A stretch of 64,000 nt of DNA from Streptomyces specialis. GTDB lineage: Bacteria > Actinomycetota > Actinomycetes > Streptomycetales > Streptomycetaceae. Shown here piece after piece: positions 35,601 to 43,129 of this stretch. Both the position numbers and the translations under genes were made by a program. The stretch covers positions 416,059-480,058 of the forward strand of contig NZ_LN929893.1 of NCBI RefSeq assembly GCF_001493375.1, read 5' to 3'. Each line of letters begins with the position of its first letter. Positions within the stretch are counted from its first letter, which is position 1. The notes under the pieces are model-generated. The model made no database searches. It saw nothing but the letters and a program-made list of their open reading frames with translations, and was not told where the DNA came from.

Positions 35601-36710
35601 GTGATCCGGATCACCGGCGGCAGGGGATTCCGTGCCGCCGGTGATCCGGATGGTGGCGGTGTCGCCGTCGGTGGAGACGGTCTCGACGGTGATGCCGCTG
35701 GTGTGGTCGGTGACGCTGGCGCCGGGGACCAGGCCGTTGCTGTCGTTCTCGTTGCTCTCGGGCGTGGGGTCGACGACCTGGGAGGGGTGGTAGGCGTCCG
35801 GCCGGGTGAGGTGGAGCTGGACGCCCGTGTCGGCGTCCACGTCGAGGGTCTGACCGTTGGCGCGGTAGGCGACCACGAGCCGGTCGCCCTCGTCGTTGCG
35901 GGGAATCTCCAGGACGCGGGTGCCCTCGGCCTGCGCGGGGGCGTGCAGGGCCCGCAGGGTGTAGGTGCCGGCGGCGGTGGTGGTGACGTGCCGGGCCTGG
36001 GGGACCCAGCCCATGTGCAGCAGTTCGGGGGCGGACAGGCCGCTGCCGGCGCCGCCTCCGCCCATGGGCGAGGAGCCCCGATAGCCCGCGTCGGAGCAGT
36101 TGTCCAGGGTCCCGGGGTCGCAGGTCACGGCGCTCAGGTGGCGGAAGCCGAGGTTGTGGCCCAGTTCGTGGATCAGGGCGCTGGTGCCGCCGCCGGTGGG
36201 CATCCAGGTGGTGCTCCCCGGCTGCTGTCCCAGTCCGCCCCAGCCGCAGTCGGCGCGGAACCAGATCGAGAGGTGGGCGTAGTCCTCCTCGGGGATGCCC
36301 TGCGCGGCGAGGGCCTGGCGGGTGCCGCTGTTGATGGCGCCCGCGTCGCAGGTGTTCGCCAGGTCGAGGCCGACGGGCCCCAGCACCTCGGGCCGGCCCT
36401 CCAGCGGAACGAAGGTGAGCTGCCCGTCGCTCGCCTCGCCGTAGTACGGCGCGAGACCCTCCGGACCGAAGAACAGGTCCTCCATGCGGGCGCGCAGCTC
36501 GTCGGGGTTCTCGATCGGGGCGTCGGTGAAGTCGACCATCACGGCGGCTATCGGCCTGGGGCACAGCCCCGCCGGCTCGACGTTATACACACCTGGCGCT
36601 GCCGACGGAGTGGCGGCTATAACACGCGCGGCGAGACCGAGGGCCGTCGCGGCGGCGCTTCCGGCCAGGAGTGCGGCCCGGGCCCGGAGTTTCAGGGAAG
36701 GGCGGTGCAT
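35520..36710 (-). CDS. Secreted zinc metalloprotease (HExxH), C-terminus disrupted
   Basis: The protein has a signal peptide (RARAALLAGSAAATALGLAA), then AVMVDFTDAPIENPDELRAR, LAPYYGEASDGQLTFVPLEG and the zinc site ALIHELGHNLGFRHLSAVTC (HExxHxxGxxH; metzincin type), resembling M6/M11-like peptidases. SPMGGG stands where the Met-turn is expected. A beta-rich C-terminal domain ends near TATIRITGG. Residues after that (from about 35640 down) come from a hairpin and adapter-derived sequence. Ten residues just after the signal peptide (TPSAAPGVYN) are also encoded by adapter-like bases. The natural protein probably continues into the LAxTG tail at 35236-35481. Confidence 0.75.
   Translation of the reverse strand: MHRPSLKLRARAALLAGSAAATALGLAARVIAATPSAAPGVYNVEPAGLCPRPIAAVMVDFTDAPIENPDELRARMEDLFFGPEGLAPYYGEASDGQLTFVPLEGRPEVLGPVGLDLANTCDAGAINSGTRQALAAQGIPEEDYAHLSIWFRADCGWGGLGQQPGSTTWMPTGGGTSALIHELGHNLGFRHLSAVTCDPGTLDNCSDAGYRGSSPMGGGGAGSGLSAPELLHMGWVPQARHVTTTAAGTYTLRALHAPAQAEGTRVLEIPRNDEGDRLVVAYRANGQTLDVDADTGVQLHLTRPDAYHPSQVVDPTPESNENDSNGLVPGASVTDHTSGITVETVSTDGDTATIRITGGTESPAAGDPDHGINKQDTDATYIVFLLCTSGPPPGPL
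35604..35651. repeat. 19-bp perfect hairpin at a gene break
   Basis: Bases 35604-35622 pair perfectly with 35633-35651 around a 10-base loop. The right arm is protease coding sequence (RITGG region); the left arm is its inverted copy and lies against adapter-derived sequence. This looks like a fold-back copy made during library preparation, but a natural terminator cannot be excluded. Confidence 0.55.
36583..36608. other. Nextera-adapter-like sequence inside protease gene
   Basis: The plus strand reads TTATACAC-C-TG-CGCTGCCGACG, matching 23 of 26 bases of the i5-side read-through (TTATACACATCT plus GACGCTGCCGACGA). It happens to stay open in the protease frame, encoding TPSAAPGVYN just after the signal peptide. 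Confidence 0.6.
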
Positions 36711-37156
36711 GGGGATTGCCTTTCGGTGGTCCGCGGCCCGCCGGCTGTGCGGCCCGCGGTACGTGCCCAACAGTGCGGTACGTGCCTGACAGTGACGTGT
36801 TCTGCGGCGGCGCCCCGCGCGGCCCTCACGGGCCGCGGGCGGGCGCCCTGCTCTCGTCGGTGGGTGGCGGGTCGACCATCCTCACCGGCACATCGTTCCG
36901 GGGCGGCCGGCGGCCACGGAGGCTTCGTCGAGCGTGCCCCGTGGCGCCCGGGCGGACCGGGCCAGCGCCCGCGTCCAGGCGGAGCGGTGGCGTCGATCCG
37001 GTGCCGCGCACCCCTGTGATGCGCACCGGGTGACAGGCGCAGCGCCGTTCCTTGGCCGCCGCGGGAAGAGCGATCGTTTCCGCCCGCGCGGTATGGCGGG
37101 GGGCCGGTCGCGCTGATTAGCCTGTCCGGCCGACACCGACAGGGCGGAGGTAGGAC
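36711..37156. other. 446-bp divergent intergenic region
   Basis: This lies between the protease (minus) and a regulator (plus). It has no credible gene. It contains a 19-bp imperfect direct repeat near the protease start (separate entry) and presumably both promoters. Confidence 0.5.
36756..36793. repeat. Two 19-bp direct repeats upstream of protease
   Basis: gcggtacgtgcccaacagt (36756-36774) is followed immediately by a copy (36775-36793) differing at two bases. The repeats begin 46 bases upstream of the protease ATG, a suitable place for an activator or repressor that binds tandem sites. Confidence 0.55.
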
Positions 37157-38056
37157 ATGCCGGGCCACGCGCCGGAGGGGGACCAGGATTTCGCTTCCGT
37201 GCTGCGGGCGGCGATAAGCCGCAGCGGACTCGGGCTGGAGCGCGTCCGGCACCGGCTGGCGCAGCGGGGGCACGCGCTGAGCGTGTCCACCCTGAGCCTC
37301 TGGCAGACCGGGCAGCGCAGGCCGGAGCGCCGGGAGTCCCTGGTCGCCCTGGCGGTGCTGGAGGACATCCTCGCGATGCCGAGCGGATCGCTGACCTCGG
37401 CGCTGGGGCCACGGCGGCTTCGCGGGCCGGGCCCCCAAGGGCAACGGCGGGTCCCCGCCGAGACGATGTGGCCTGCGGACCCGCAGATCCCGTCCCTGCT
37501 GCGGGACGTGAACGCCGACGACGAGTTCCTCGTGCGGCTGAGCCACCACGACTTCGCGACGCTCGGGCCGCAGCGCAGCGAACAGTCCATGCGGGTGCGG
37601 CTCGTGCTGAGGGCCACGCGGTCCGGGGTGTCCCGGTTCCCGGTGGTGCTCGCGCCGGACGACCCGCAGGCGCGGCGCCCCCTGCTCCGTCCGCTGCGGC
37701 ACTGTTCCGTGCGGTCGGCGAGCTATTTTCCCGAACAGGGCTATGTGATCGCCTCCCTGGAATTCGACCGCGAGCTGACCCGCGGCGACGTCATCATGGT
37801 GGAATACGAAGTGCTGTACACGCCCGCCTCGGCCCGGTCGACGCGATTCGAGCGGAAACTCGCCTTTCCCGTCCACGAGTACTTCGCGGAGATTCAGTTC
37901 CACGAGGACGCGGTGCCCGCGCGCTGCAGATGGACCTTTCACAGCGAGACCGAGGCAGTGCGCGGCGGTGACCTTTCCCTCGACGGGGCGCACGGGGTTC
38001 AATTCGCCGCCTCCCAGGCGAGCCCTGGCCGTTACGCGATTCACTGGGAATGGTGA
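37157..38056 (+). CDS. XRE-like regulator with unknown C-terminal domain
   Basis: The 299-residue protein has an N-terminal helix-turn-helix-like region (FASVLRAAISRSGLGLERVR, HALSVSTLSLWQTGQRRPER) and a C-terminal domain of mixed beta pattern (RPLRHCSVRSASYFPEQGYV, ELTRGDVIMVEYEVLY, ending GRYAIHWEW). The C-terminal domain resembles those of Streptomyces regulators often annotated as hypothetical. No ligand is predicted. Confidence 0.7.
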   Translation: MPGHAPEGDQDFASVLRAAISRSGLGLERVRHRLAQRGHALSVSTLSLWQTGQRRPERRESLVALAVLEDILAMPSGSLTSALGPRRLRGPGPQGQRRVPAETMWPADPQIPSLLRDVNADDEFLVRLSHHDFATLGPQRSEQSMRVRLVLRATRSGVSRFPVVLAPDDPQARRPLLRPLRHCSVRSASYFPEQGYVIASLEFDRELTRGDVIMVEYEVLYTPASARSTRFERKLAFPVHEYFAEIQFHEDAVPARCRWTFHSETEAVRGGDLSLDGAHGVQFAASQASPGRYAIHWEW

Positions 38057-38104
38057 CGGGCCGTTCCCGCGGCCACCGGGCCGGGCGGACGGCCCATCAC
38101 CGCG

Positions 38105-38803
38105 TCAGGCCGCCGCCGTCGTCGTCGCGAGCTGTCCGGAGTTGGACAGGATCCACTGGCGGTAGGTGAAGACGTTGACGTGTCCTGACGTGCCCGCCGA
38201 CGTGTCGCCGTAGGAGTGGACGCCGATCAGCCGGCCGTTCTGGAAGACGGGCCCGCCGGAGTCCCCGGGCCCGGTGTAGCCGTTGATCCGCGTGGCGTCG
38301 ATGTAGGCGGAGGAGACTCGGGTGATCCTCATGGACGCCACCTTGAGGTAGCGGGAGTCACGCGCCGACTCCGTGCGGCCGAACCCGTACACCTGCTCCG
38401 TGCTGCCGACGGAGGGCTGGGTCGTGGTCAGCGCGGCGTAGGTGGTGGTGACCGGTGAGTCCAGCTCGTACAGGATGATGTCGGCCGAGGGATGCGCGAT
38501 GGCACGTACCGGGCGGCGCACCTGGCCCGCGTTGCGGTCGGTGCTTCCTATCAGGAACGTGTTGCCGGCGTTCGCGCAGTGCCGCGCGGTCAGCACGTAC
38601 CGGGGGGCGATGATCGTCCCGGAGCAGTTCTGCTGGCCGTTGACCATGATGGCCACGGCCCAGGGGCCCTCCGAGGCGAAGCCGCCGCCGATGATCGGCT
38701 GCGGGGCGCCCGGCTTCGGGGCGTCGGCCGACGCCGGGACAACGCCGGCGAGCGTTGCGAGGAGGACTCCGCACAACGCGATCAGGTACCGTTTGATGCG
38801 CAC
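38105..38803 (-). CDS. Secreted trypsin-like serine protease (S1)
   Basis: This is a 232-residue secreted protease. The GTG start at 38803 has TTGGAGAAG upstream. A signal peptide (VRIKRYLIALCGVLLATLAG) ends near PASADA. The catalytic triad is visible: YVLTARHCA (His), ADIILYELDSPV (Asp) and TGPGDSGGPVF (Ser). IIGG stands at the expected start of the mature chain. The protein is short, with no extra domain. Confidence 0.9.
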   Translation of the reverse strand: MRIKRYLIALCGVLLATLAGVVPASADAPKPGAPQPIIGGGFASEGPWAVAIMVNGQQNCSGTIIAPRYVLTARHCANAGNTFLIGSTDRNAGQVRRPVRAIAHPSADIILYELDSPVTTTYAALTTTQPSVGSTEQVYGFGRTESARDSRYLKVASMRITRVSSAYIDATRINGYTGPGDSGGPVFQNGRLIGVHSYGDTSAGTSGHVNVFTYRQWILSNSGQLATTTAAA

Positions 38804-39496
38804 GAGACTTCTCCAATGAGTGGGGGGCTGACCGCGAGAAGACGCGTCAGTCGAAGAGACACGGCGGAACGCCGGCAATTCGCCATTCCGTGCTACGAAA
38901 TGCCGCTCACCGCCCTCTCGTACACACGGTCGGCGAGCGAGCAGAACGCTAGAAGCGCCGGCCGCACGGCACAAGGGCGAAAGCCGGGGCCTATGCGGTC
39001 GCACCCTCAATGAGCAGGGATTTTCCCGGCAATCTGTCAACAGTAAAAGACGCGGCGCGGCCGGCGGCGCGAACCCGACCACGTCGCTGCCGACGCCTGG
39101 CCCGTATCCGGCGCCCCCTCCGATCTATCGACCGCTTCGTTCACCGGCGCCGCACGCGGACTCCGTCCGCGTGGCCGGCTCGCCGCCCGCCCTCGGCAAC
39201 AGATGCCGCCCAGGACCGCGGCGAAGGCCATTCGTCCCGGCTGACCGGGCGGGAGCGCCGTACGGTAAGCCCCTCATTCCGGCTGGCCCTCCTGATACCC
39301 CGTCAGGAAAGTCAGCATTGAGTCAGCATTGAGTCAGCACAAGGACTGCCAGACGTGCCGACAGAAGGCCGGACCCGCGACTCGCGCCCCGTCAGAGTAC
39401 GCAGCGGACGAGAGCCCACCGGATCCTCCGGGCGGCCCGACTCCGCACTGGGGCGACGGAGCCGGGGCCTCATCTCTTCGGGCACAAAAAACCAGG
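38804..39496. other. 693-bp stretch without a convincing gene
   Basis: This lies between the serine protease and pirin genes (both minus strand). Frames on the plus strand (39010-39321) are Arg-rich and lack domain similarity. It contains the short tandem repeat at 39311-39339. It should hold the protease promoter. Confidence 0.5.
39311..39339. repeat. 11-bp tandem repeat, 2.6 copies
   Basis: gtcagcattga is repeated at 39311 and 39322, with a partial third copy to 39339. It is intergenic. The function is unknown. Confidence 0.7.
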
Positions 39497-40465
39497 TCAG
39501 CGCGCGCGACCGCGCGGCTTGAGGGGCAAAGCGGGGAGGGCCGGGGCGGGGAGGCGGGTGCCTTCGTAGCCGTGGACCTCGCCGAAGCGGTCGCCCGTGG
39601 CCCATGCCTCGCGGGCGGCGGCGATCTCCTCGCCGGTCCGGGCGACGAAGTTCCACCACATGATGATCTTCTCCTCGAACGGGACCCCGCCCAGCAGCAT
39701 GAACGAGGCGTCCGTGTCGGCGCGGACCGGGAGTTCGCGGCGACCGCAGCCGAGGTAGAGCAGCGAGCCGACGGGGAGCGGGACGCCGTCCACCACGGCC
39801 TCGCCGGACATGGCGAGCGCGGCGTACTCGAAGTCCTCCTCGACGGGCAGCCGGGCGTCGGTTCCGGCGGCGGCGGTGACATCCGCGCCGACCAGCGGGC
39901 TGTACGTGGTGCCGGGCGAGGTGGCGCCGTCGAGGGAGCCGAGGATGACGGTGGCGCGCAGGCCGTTGCCCCCGGCGACCCCGGGCAGCACGGCGTGGTG
40001 CTCGAACGCGGGGGCGGTGTTCCGGTGCTCGTCGGGGAGCGCGACCCAGAGCTGGGTGCCGTGCAGGATCGGCGCGTTGGTGTGCGGGCGCGGGGACTCC
40101 TCGGAGTGGGCGATGGCCCGGCCCGAGGTCATCAGGCCCAGCTCGCGCGGGCGGACCAGTTGGAGGCTGCCGACGCTGTCGCGGTGCAGCACCTCCCCCG
40201 CGTGCAGCCAGCTCACGGTCTGGAGGCCGATGTGCGGGTGGGGCGGGACCTGCATGCCCGGCTCGTCGGCGATGTCGTCGGGGCCGTAGTTGTCGACAAA
40301 GCACCAGGCGCCGACCATCCGGCGGCCGAGCGTGGGCAGCAGCCGGCGGACGAGGGTGCTTTCGCCGAGGGTCACCTCGCGGCCCGCGATCAGGTCGCGG
40401 ACCGGCCCGGTGCGGGCGGCGCCGCCGCACTCGGTGGGCGCGGGCTTCAGGTCAAGATTGCTCAT
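39497..40465 (-). CDS. Pirin family protein
   Basis: This is a 322-residue two-cupin protein. The metal-binding N-terminal cupin shows HPHIGLQTVSWLHAGEVLHR and AHSEESP; MVGAWCFVDNYGPDDI precedes it, as in pirins. The C-terminal cupin includes EEDFEYAALAMSGEAVVDGV. Pirins act as quercetinases or regulators; the role here is unknown. ATG at 40465 has AGGGAGG 9 bases upstream; ATG at 40474 abuts the site and is less likely. Confidence 0.88.
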   Translation of the reverse strand: MSNLDLKPAPTECGGAARTGPVRDLIAGREVTLGESTLVRRLLPTLGRRMVGAWCFVDNYGPDDIADEPGMQVPPHPHIGLQTVSWLHAGEVLHRDSVGSLQLVRPRELGLMTSGRAIAHSEESPRPHTNAPILHGTQLWVALPDEHRNTAPAFEHHAVLPGVAGGNGLRATVILGSLDGATSPGTTYSPLVGADVTAAAGTDARLPVEEDFEYAALAMSGEAVVDGVPLPVGSLLYLGCGRRELPVRADTDASFMLLGGVPFEEKIIMWWNFVARTGEEIAAAREAWATGDRFGEVHGYEGTRLPAPALPALPLKPRGRAR

Positions 40466-40480
40466 ACCACGCATCCTCCC

Positions 40481-40718
40481 TCATGCGCCCTGCCAGCTTT
40501 CCGTGTCCATGGCGAAGAAGTAGGGCGTGGCGGCGCCCGCGCCGCCGCCGCTGGTACGGAACGGGTCGCCGTCGTCGTCCACGCGCACGGTGCCGCGCTC
40601 GTCGCCGGCGCTCCAGTCCAGCTCGATGTACCAGGCGCAGTCGCAGCGCGCGGTGGCGGCCTCGACGCGCAGGGCAAGCGGTTCGTCGGCGGTGACGGCG
40701 AACGGCAGGGCGGGGGCC
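40481..40718 (-). pseudogene. C-terminal fragment of hypothetical protein, cut by adapter
   Basis: The frame encodes LPFAVTADEPLALRVEAATA, then CDCAWYIELDWSAGDERGTV, RVDDDGDPFRTSGGGAG and ends AMDTESWQGA. This resembles the C-terminal domain of Streptomyces regulators and hypothetical proteins with a CDCxW motif. Upstream of 40718 the frame runs straight into adapter sequence, so the N-terminal portion is missing from the assembly. The natural gene is probably intact and longer. Confidence 0.65.
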
Positions 40719-40850
40719 CTGTTTCTTACACACATCTTTGAGGCCAAGTGACAAGCAGAAATCTCCTATGTCGTTGTCTGCTTGCGAAAAAATACGGATG
40801 GTGCGAGCGTTCATCGGAATAACTGGTCGACACGGTCACTCAGGCGTGTT
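40719..40850. other. Nextera i7 adapter with P7 and poly-A
   Basis: From 40719 the plus strand reads CTGT-TCTTA-ACACATCT, then GAG-CCA-G-GAC, an eight-base index-like aagcagaa, then ATCTC-TATG-CGT and TCTGCTTG followed by a run of A. This is the full layout of an i7 read-through: transposase end, index, P7, then poly-A after the end of the fragment. The next bases (aaaatacgg..., then a TCGTCGGCAGCGTC-like stretch near 40831-40844) resemble a degraded P5/i5 side. Confidence 0.88.
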
Positions 40851-40943
40851 GCGCATGCCGTTACGCCGCCGCGTGGACGCGCTGATCGTGCTCAACCTGC
40901 CGCTGTCGGCGGCGGAGTGCGAGGCGCTGGTGTCGATGGAAGT
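40851..40943. repeat. Exact 93-bp copy of a lacI internal segment
   Basis: Bases 40851-40943 are identical to 42319-42411, inside the LacI gene about 1.5 kb downstream. The copy follows adapter-derived sequence directly, carries no frame of its own and has no flanking repeats. It looks like a library insert that was joined into the assembly. Confidence 0.9.
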
Positions 40944-41099
40944 CCCCGTCCCGCGTTCCAGGGATACCGCATCGTCGCACGTCAGACCAACCGCGAACGT
41001 TCCCGCGTCCCTGATCGGCGCGGAACCGTTGCCTCGGCGCCGCCGTCGTCCGCAGGCTCGTCACCGGACGCAACCGCACCGAGTCCCAGGGGGGACCCC

Positions 41100-41750
41100 A
41101 TGAAGTTCACCGCTTTCGGCCGCCGTTCCGCGGTGGCCGCCGCCATCACCGCCGCCTGTGCGCTGGCCGTCCCGGCCGTGGGGGCGGCCCAGGCGTCCGC
41201 GGCGCCGGAGCGGGCCGGTGCCCGGGTCGCCACGGCGGCGTTCCTGAGCGCCTCACAACTGCCGCCGCACGACGGCGGCTGGGTCGCCGACAGCCCGGCC
41301 GCCGGTCTGCCGGAGACGCCGGTCTTCTGCTTCGGCGAGGAACTGCCGGCCGACGGCGCGTGGCACCGGGAGTTCCGCACCGACCTCGACACCGGCGCGG
41401 TCCAGGTGATCGTCGAGACCGGCGACGCGGCGGAGGCGGCCGAGCTGGCCGACACGCTGCACGAGGCGGCGGCGGACTGCGCCGCCGACTGGCTGCGGGA
41501 GAACCCCGGTTCGGCCGCCGCCTGGGACGACTACGGCACGGTCTCCGTGCGCGGCACGGACGGCGCCCGCATCGTCGGCGTGCACACCGCGCCGCCGGAG
41601 GCGGGCATGGACGTCGAGCTGTTCGGCATCGGCCGGGACGGCACCCGGGTGACGCTGGTCGACTGGGGGCAGATGGGCGACCTGGCGCATGCCCCGGTGG
41701 CCGACTTCCGCGTCACGATGCGCGCCGCGCTGGGCAAGCTCGCCCGCTGA
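41100..41750 (+). CDS. Secreted hypothetical protein
   Basis: This is a 216-residue exported protein with a clear signal peptide (FGRRSAVAAAITAACALAVP) ending near AQASA. The mature part contains FLSASQLPPHDGGWVADSPA, a CFGEELPADGAWHREF stretch and a second Cys in EAAADCAADWLRENPG, which may form a disulphide. It resembles the small secreted PknH-like sensor-domain-type proteins of actinobacteria, but this is a guess. It is followed by a strong terminator. Confidence 0.75.
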   Translation: MKFTAFGRRSAVAAAITAACALAVPAVGAAQASAAPERAGARVATAAFLSASQLPPHDGGWVADSPAAGLPETPVFCFGEELPADGAWHREFRTDLDTGAVQVIVETGDAAEAAELADTLHEAAADCAADWLRENPGSAAAWDDYGTVSVRGTDGARIVGVHTAPPEAGMDVELFGIGRDGTRVTLVDWGQMGDLAHAPVADFRVTMRAALGKLAR

Positions 41751-41771
41751 CCGGTCCGTTGGGCCGGCCCC

Positions 41772-41819
41772 GATCGTCCGGTTCCTGCCCGCACGGGGGC
41801 GGGCAGGAACCGGACGATC
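41772..41819 (+). terminator. Rho-independent terminator
   Basis: A perfect 21-bp stem (41772-41792 with 41799-41819) encloses a 6-base loop acgggg, and TTTT follows within 2 bases. It ends the transcript of the secreted protein at 41100-41750 and insulates the lacI region. Confidence 0.9.
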
Positions 41820-41825
41820 TTTTCA

Positions 41826-41839
41826 TGTACACGTTTACA
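41826..41839. promoter_or_regulatory. LacI-family operator, distal copy
   Basis: tgtacacgtttaca is close to the LacI-family palindrome TGnAAnCGnTTnCA (one position off). It sits in a 14-base direct repeat gatcttttcatgta shared with the proximal operator 102 bases downstream. Confidence 0.6.
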
Positions 41840-41927
41840 TCATCCGTTTCAGCCCCGCTGACCTGGCACTTCGCTGTCAAGACCCTCAACTGCCGTACGA
41901 AATCGGCGAGATCCCAAGATCTTTTCA

Positions 41928-41941
41928 TGTAAACGATTGCA
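41928..41941. promoter_or_regulatory. LacI-family operator, proximal copy
   Basis: tgtaaacgattgca fits the LacI-family consensus TGnAAnCGnTTnCA at every fixed position. It lies 51 bases upstream of the lacI ATG. With the distal copy it may allow looping or cooperative binding by the tetramer. Confidence 0.75.
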
Positions 41942-41992
41942 TTACCTCCGGGATCGGCAGTACGTTCGGCGCACTGCCGTGATCGGAGGGTT

Positions 41993-43075
41993 ATGGCCGC
42001 CAGCATCATCGATGTCGCCCGGCGCGCGGATGTCTCGACCGCGACCGTCTCCCGTGCTCTGCGCGGGTTGCCGAACGTCTCGGAAGCGACCCGGGAACGG
42101 GTGCTGCGCGCGGCGGAGGAGTTGCAGTACTCGATCTCCCCGCATGCCTCCTCCCTCGCCTCCGGCCGGACCGGAACGGTGGGCGTCGTCCTGCCGTTCG
42201 TCAACCGGTGGTTCTACAGCCAGGTCGTCGCCGGCATCGACTCGGTGCTGCGCGCCAACGACCACGATCTCCTGCTGTACAACCTCGGCGACGAGCGTGT
42301 GCACGAGCGCTTCTTCGCGCGCATGCCGTTACGCCGCCGCGTGGACGCGCTGATCGTGCTCAACCTGCCGCTGTCGGCGGCGGAGTGCGAGGCGCTGGTG
42401 TCGATGGAAGTGCCGGTCGCCGTGCTCGGCACCCGCATACCCGGCTGCTGGCACGTCTCCATCGACAACGCGGAGGGGGCGAGCACGGCAGTCCGCCACC
42501 TCATCAACCTCGGGCACCGGCGTATCGGGATGATCACCGGCGCCCTGGGCGACCCCCGCGGTTTCACGACGCCGATCGTGCGGCAGCACGCGTACCGCAC
42601 GGTCCTGGCGCAGGCGGGCATTCCGTACGACCCGGACCTCGAAGCCCCGGGGTACTTCGGCATCGAGGAGGGCGCGTCCGCCATGGCGCAGCTCCTCAGC
42701 CTCCCCGACCCGCCGACGGCGGTGTTCGCGGAATCGGATCAGATGGCGTTCGGCGCGCTGCGCACGCTGAACCGGATGGGTCTGAAAGCGCCCGACGACG
42801 TCTCCGTGATCGGTTTCGACAACCACGAGACGGCCGAGCTGCTCGACCTGACGACCATCGCCCAACCAGTAGCCCACCAGGGAGAGTTGCTCGCCCGCCA
42901 GATCCTGGACGCGTTGTCCGGGGCGAGCGAGGAGCCCACCCGGGTGGTGGTGCCCACACGCCTCGTCGTGCGTGGCACCACCGGCGCGGCCCGCGTCGCG
43001 CGTCCGCAACACCGACACCCCTCACCACGGCCGGGACCTGAACCGGACCAGCACGACCGCACTACTGCGCGGTGA
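41993..43075 (+). CDS. LacI family sugar-responsive regulator
   Basis: The 360-residue protein has the N-terminal LacI helix-turn-helix and hinge (IIDVARRADVSTATVSRALR, GLPNVSEATRERVLRAAEEL, SSLASGRTGTVGVVLP) and a periplasmic-binding-like sensor domain (LGHRRIGMITGALGDPR, VFAESDQMAFGALRTLNRMG, VSVIGFDNHETAELL). The C-terminal 30 residues are Arg/Pro/His-rich and probably disordered. It is followed by an alpha-glucosidase gene, so the inducer is probably a maltose-type or related glucoside. GGAGGG lies just before the ATG. It likely controls itself through the operators upstream. Confidence 0.88.
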   Translation: MAASIIDVARRADVSTATVSRALRGLPNVSEATRERVLRAAEELQYSISPHASSLASGRTGTVGVVLPFVNRWFYSQVVAGIDSVLRANDHDLLLYNLGDERVHERFFARMPLRRRVDALIVLNLPLSAAECEALVSMEVPVAVLGTRIPGCWHVSIDNAEGASTAVRHLINLGHRRIGMITGALGDPRGFTTPIVRQHAYRTVLAQAGIPYDPDLEAPGYFGIEEGASAMAQLLSLPDPPTAVFAESDQMAFGALRTLNRMGLKAPDDVSVIGFDNHETAELLDLTTIAQPVAHQGELLARQILDALSGASEEPTRVVVPTRLVVRGTTGAARVARPQHRHPSPRPGPEPDQHDRTTAR

Positions 43076-43129
43076 GCCGCTAGAACCGCGCATTTTCCAG
43101 GGTCAACTCGCAAGAGGAATGGAAGATAC

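Noticed and set aside
40851..40943. Biological gene duplication or gene-conversion tract from lacI
   Set aside because: The copy is short, exact and joined directly to P7/poly-A adapter sequence, so a library artefact explains it better.
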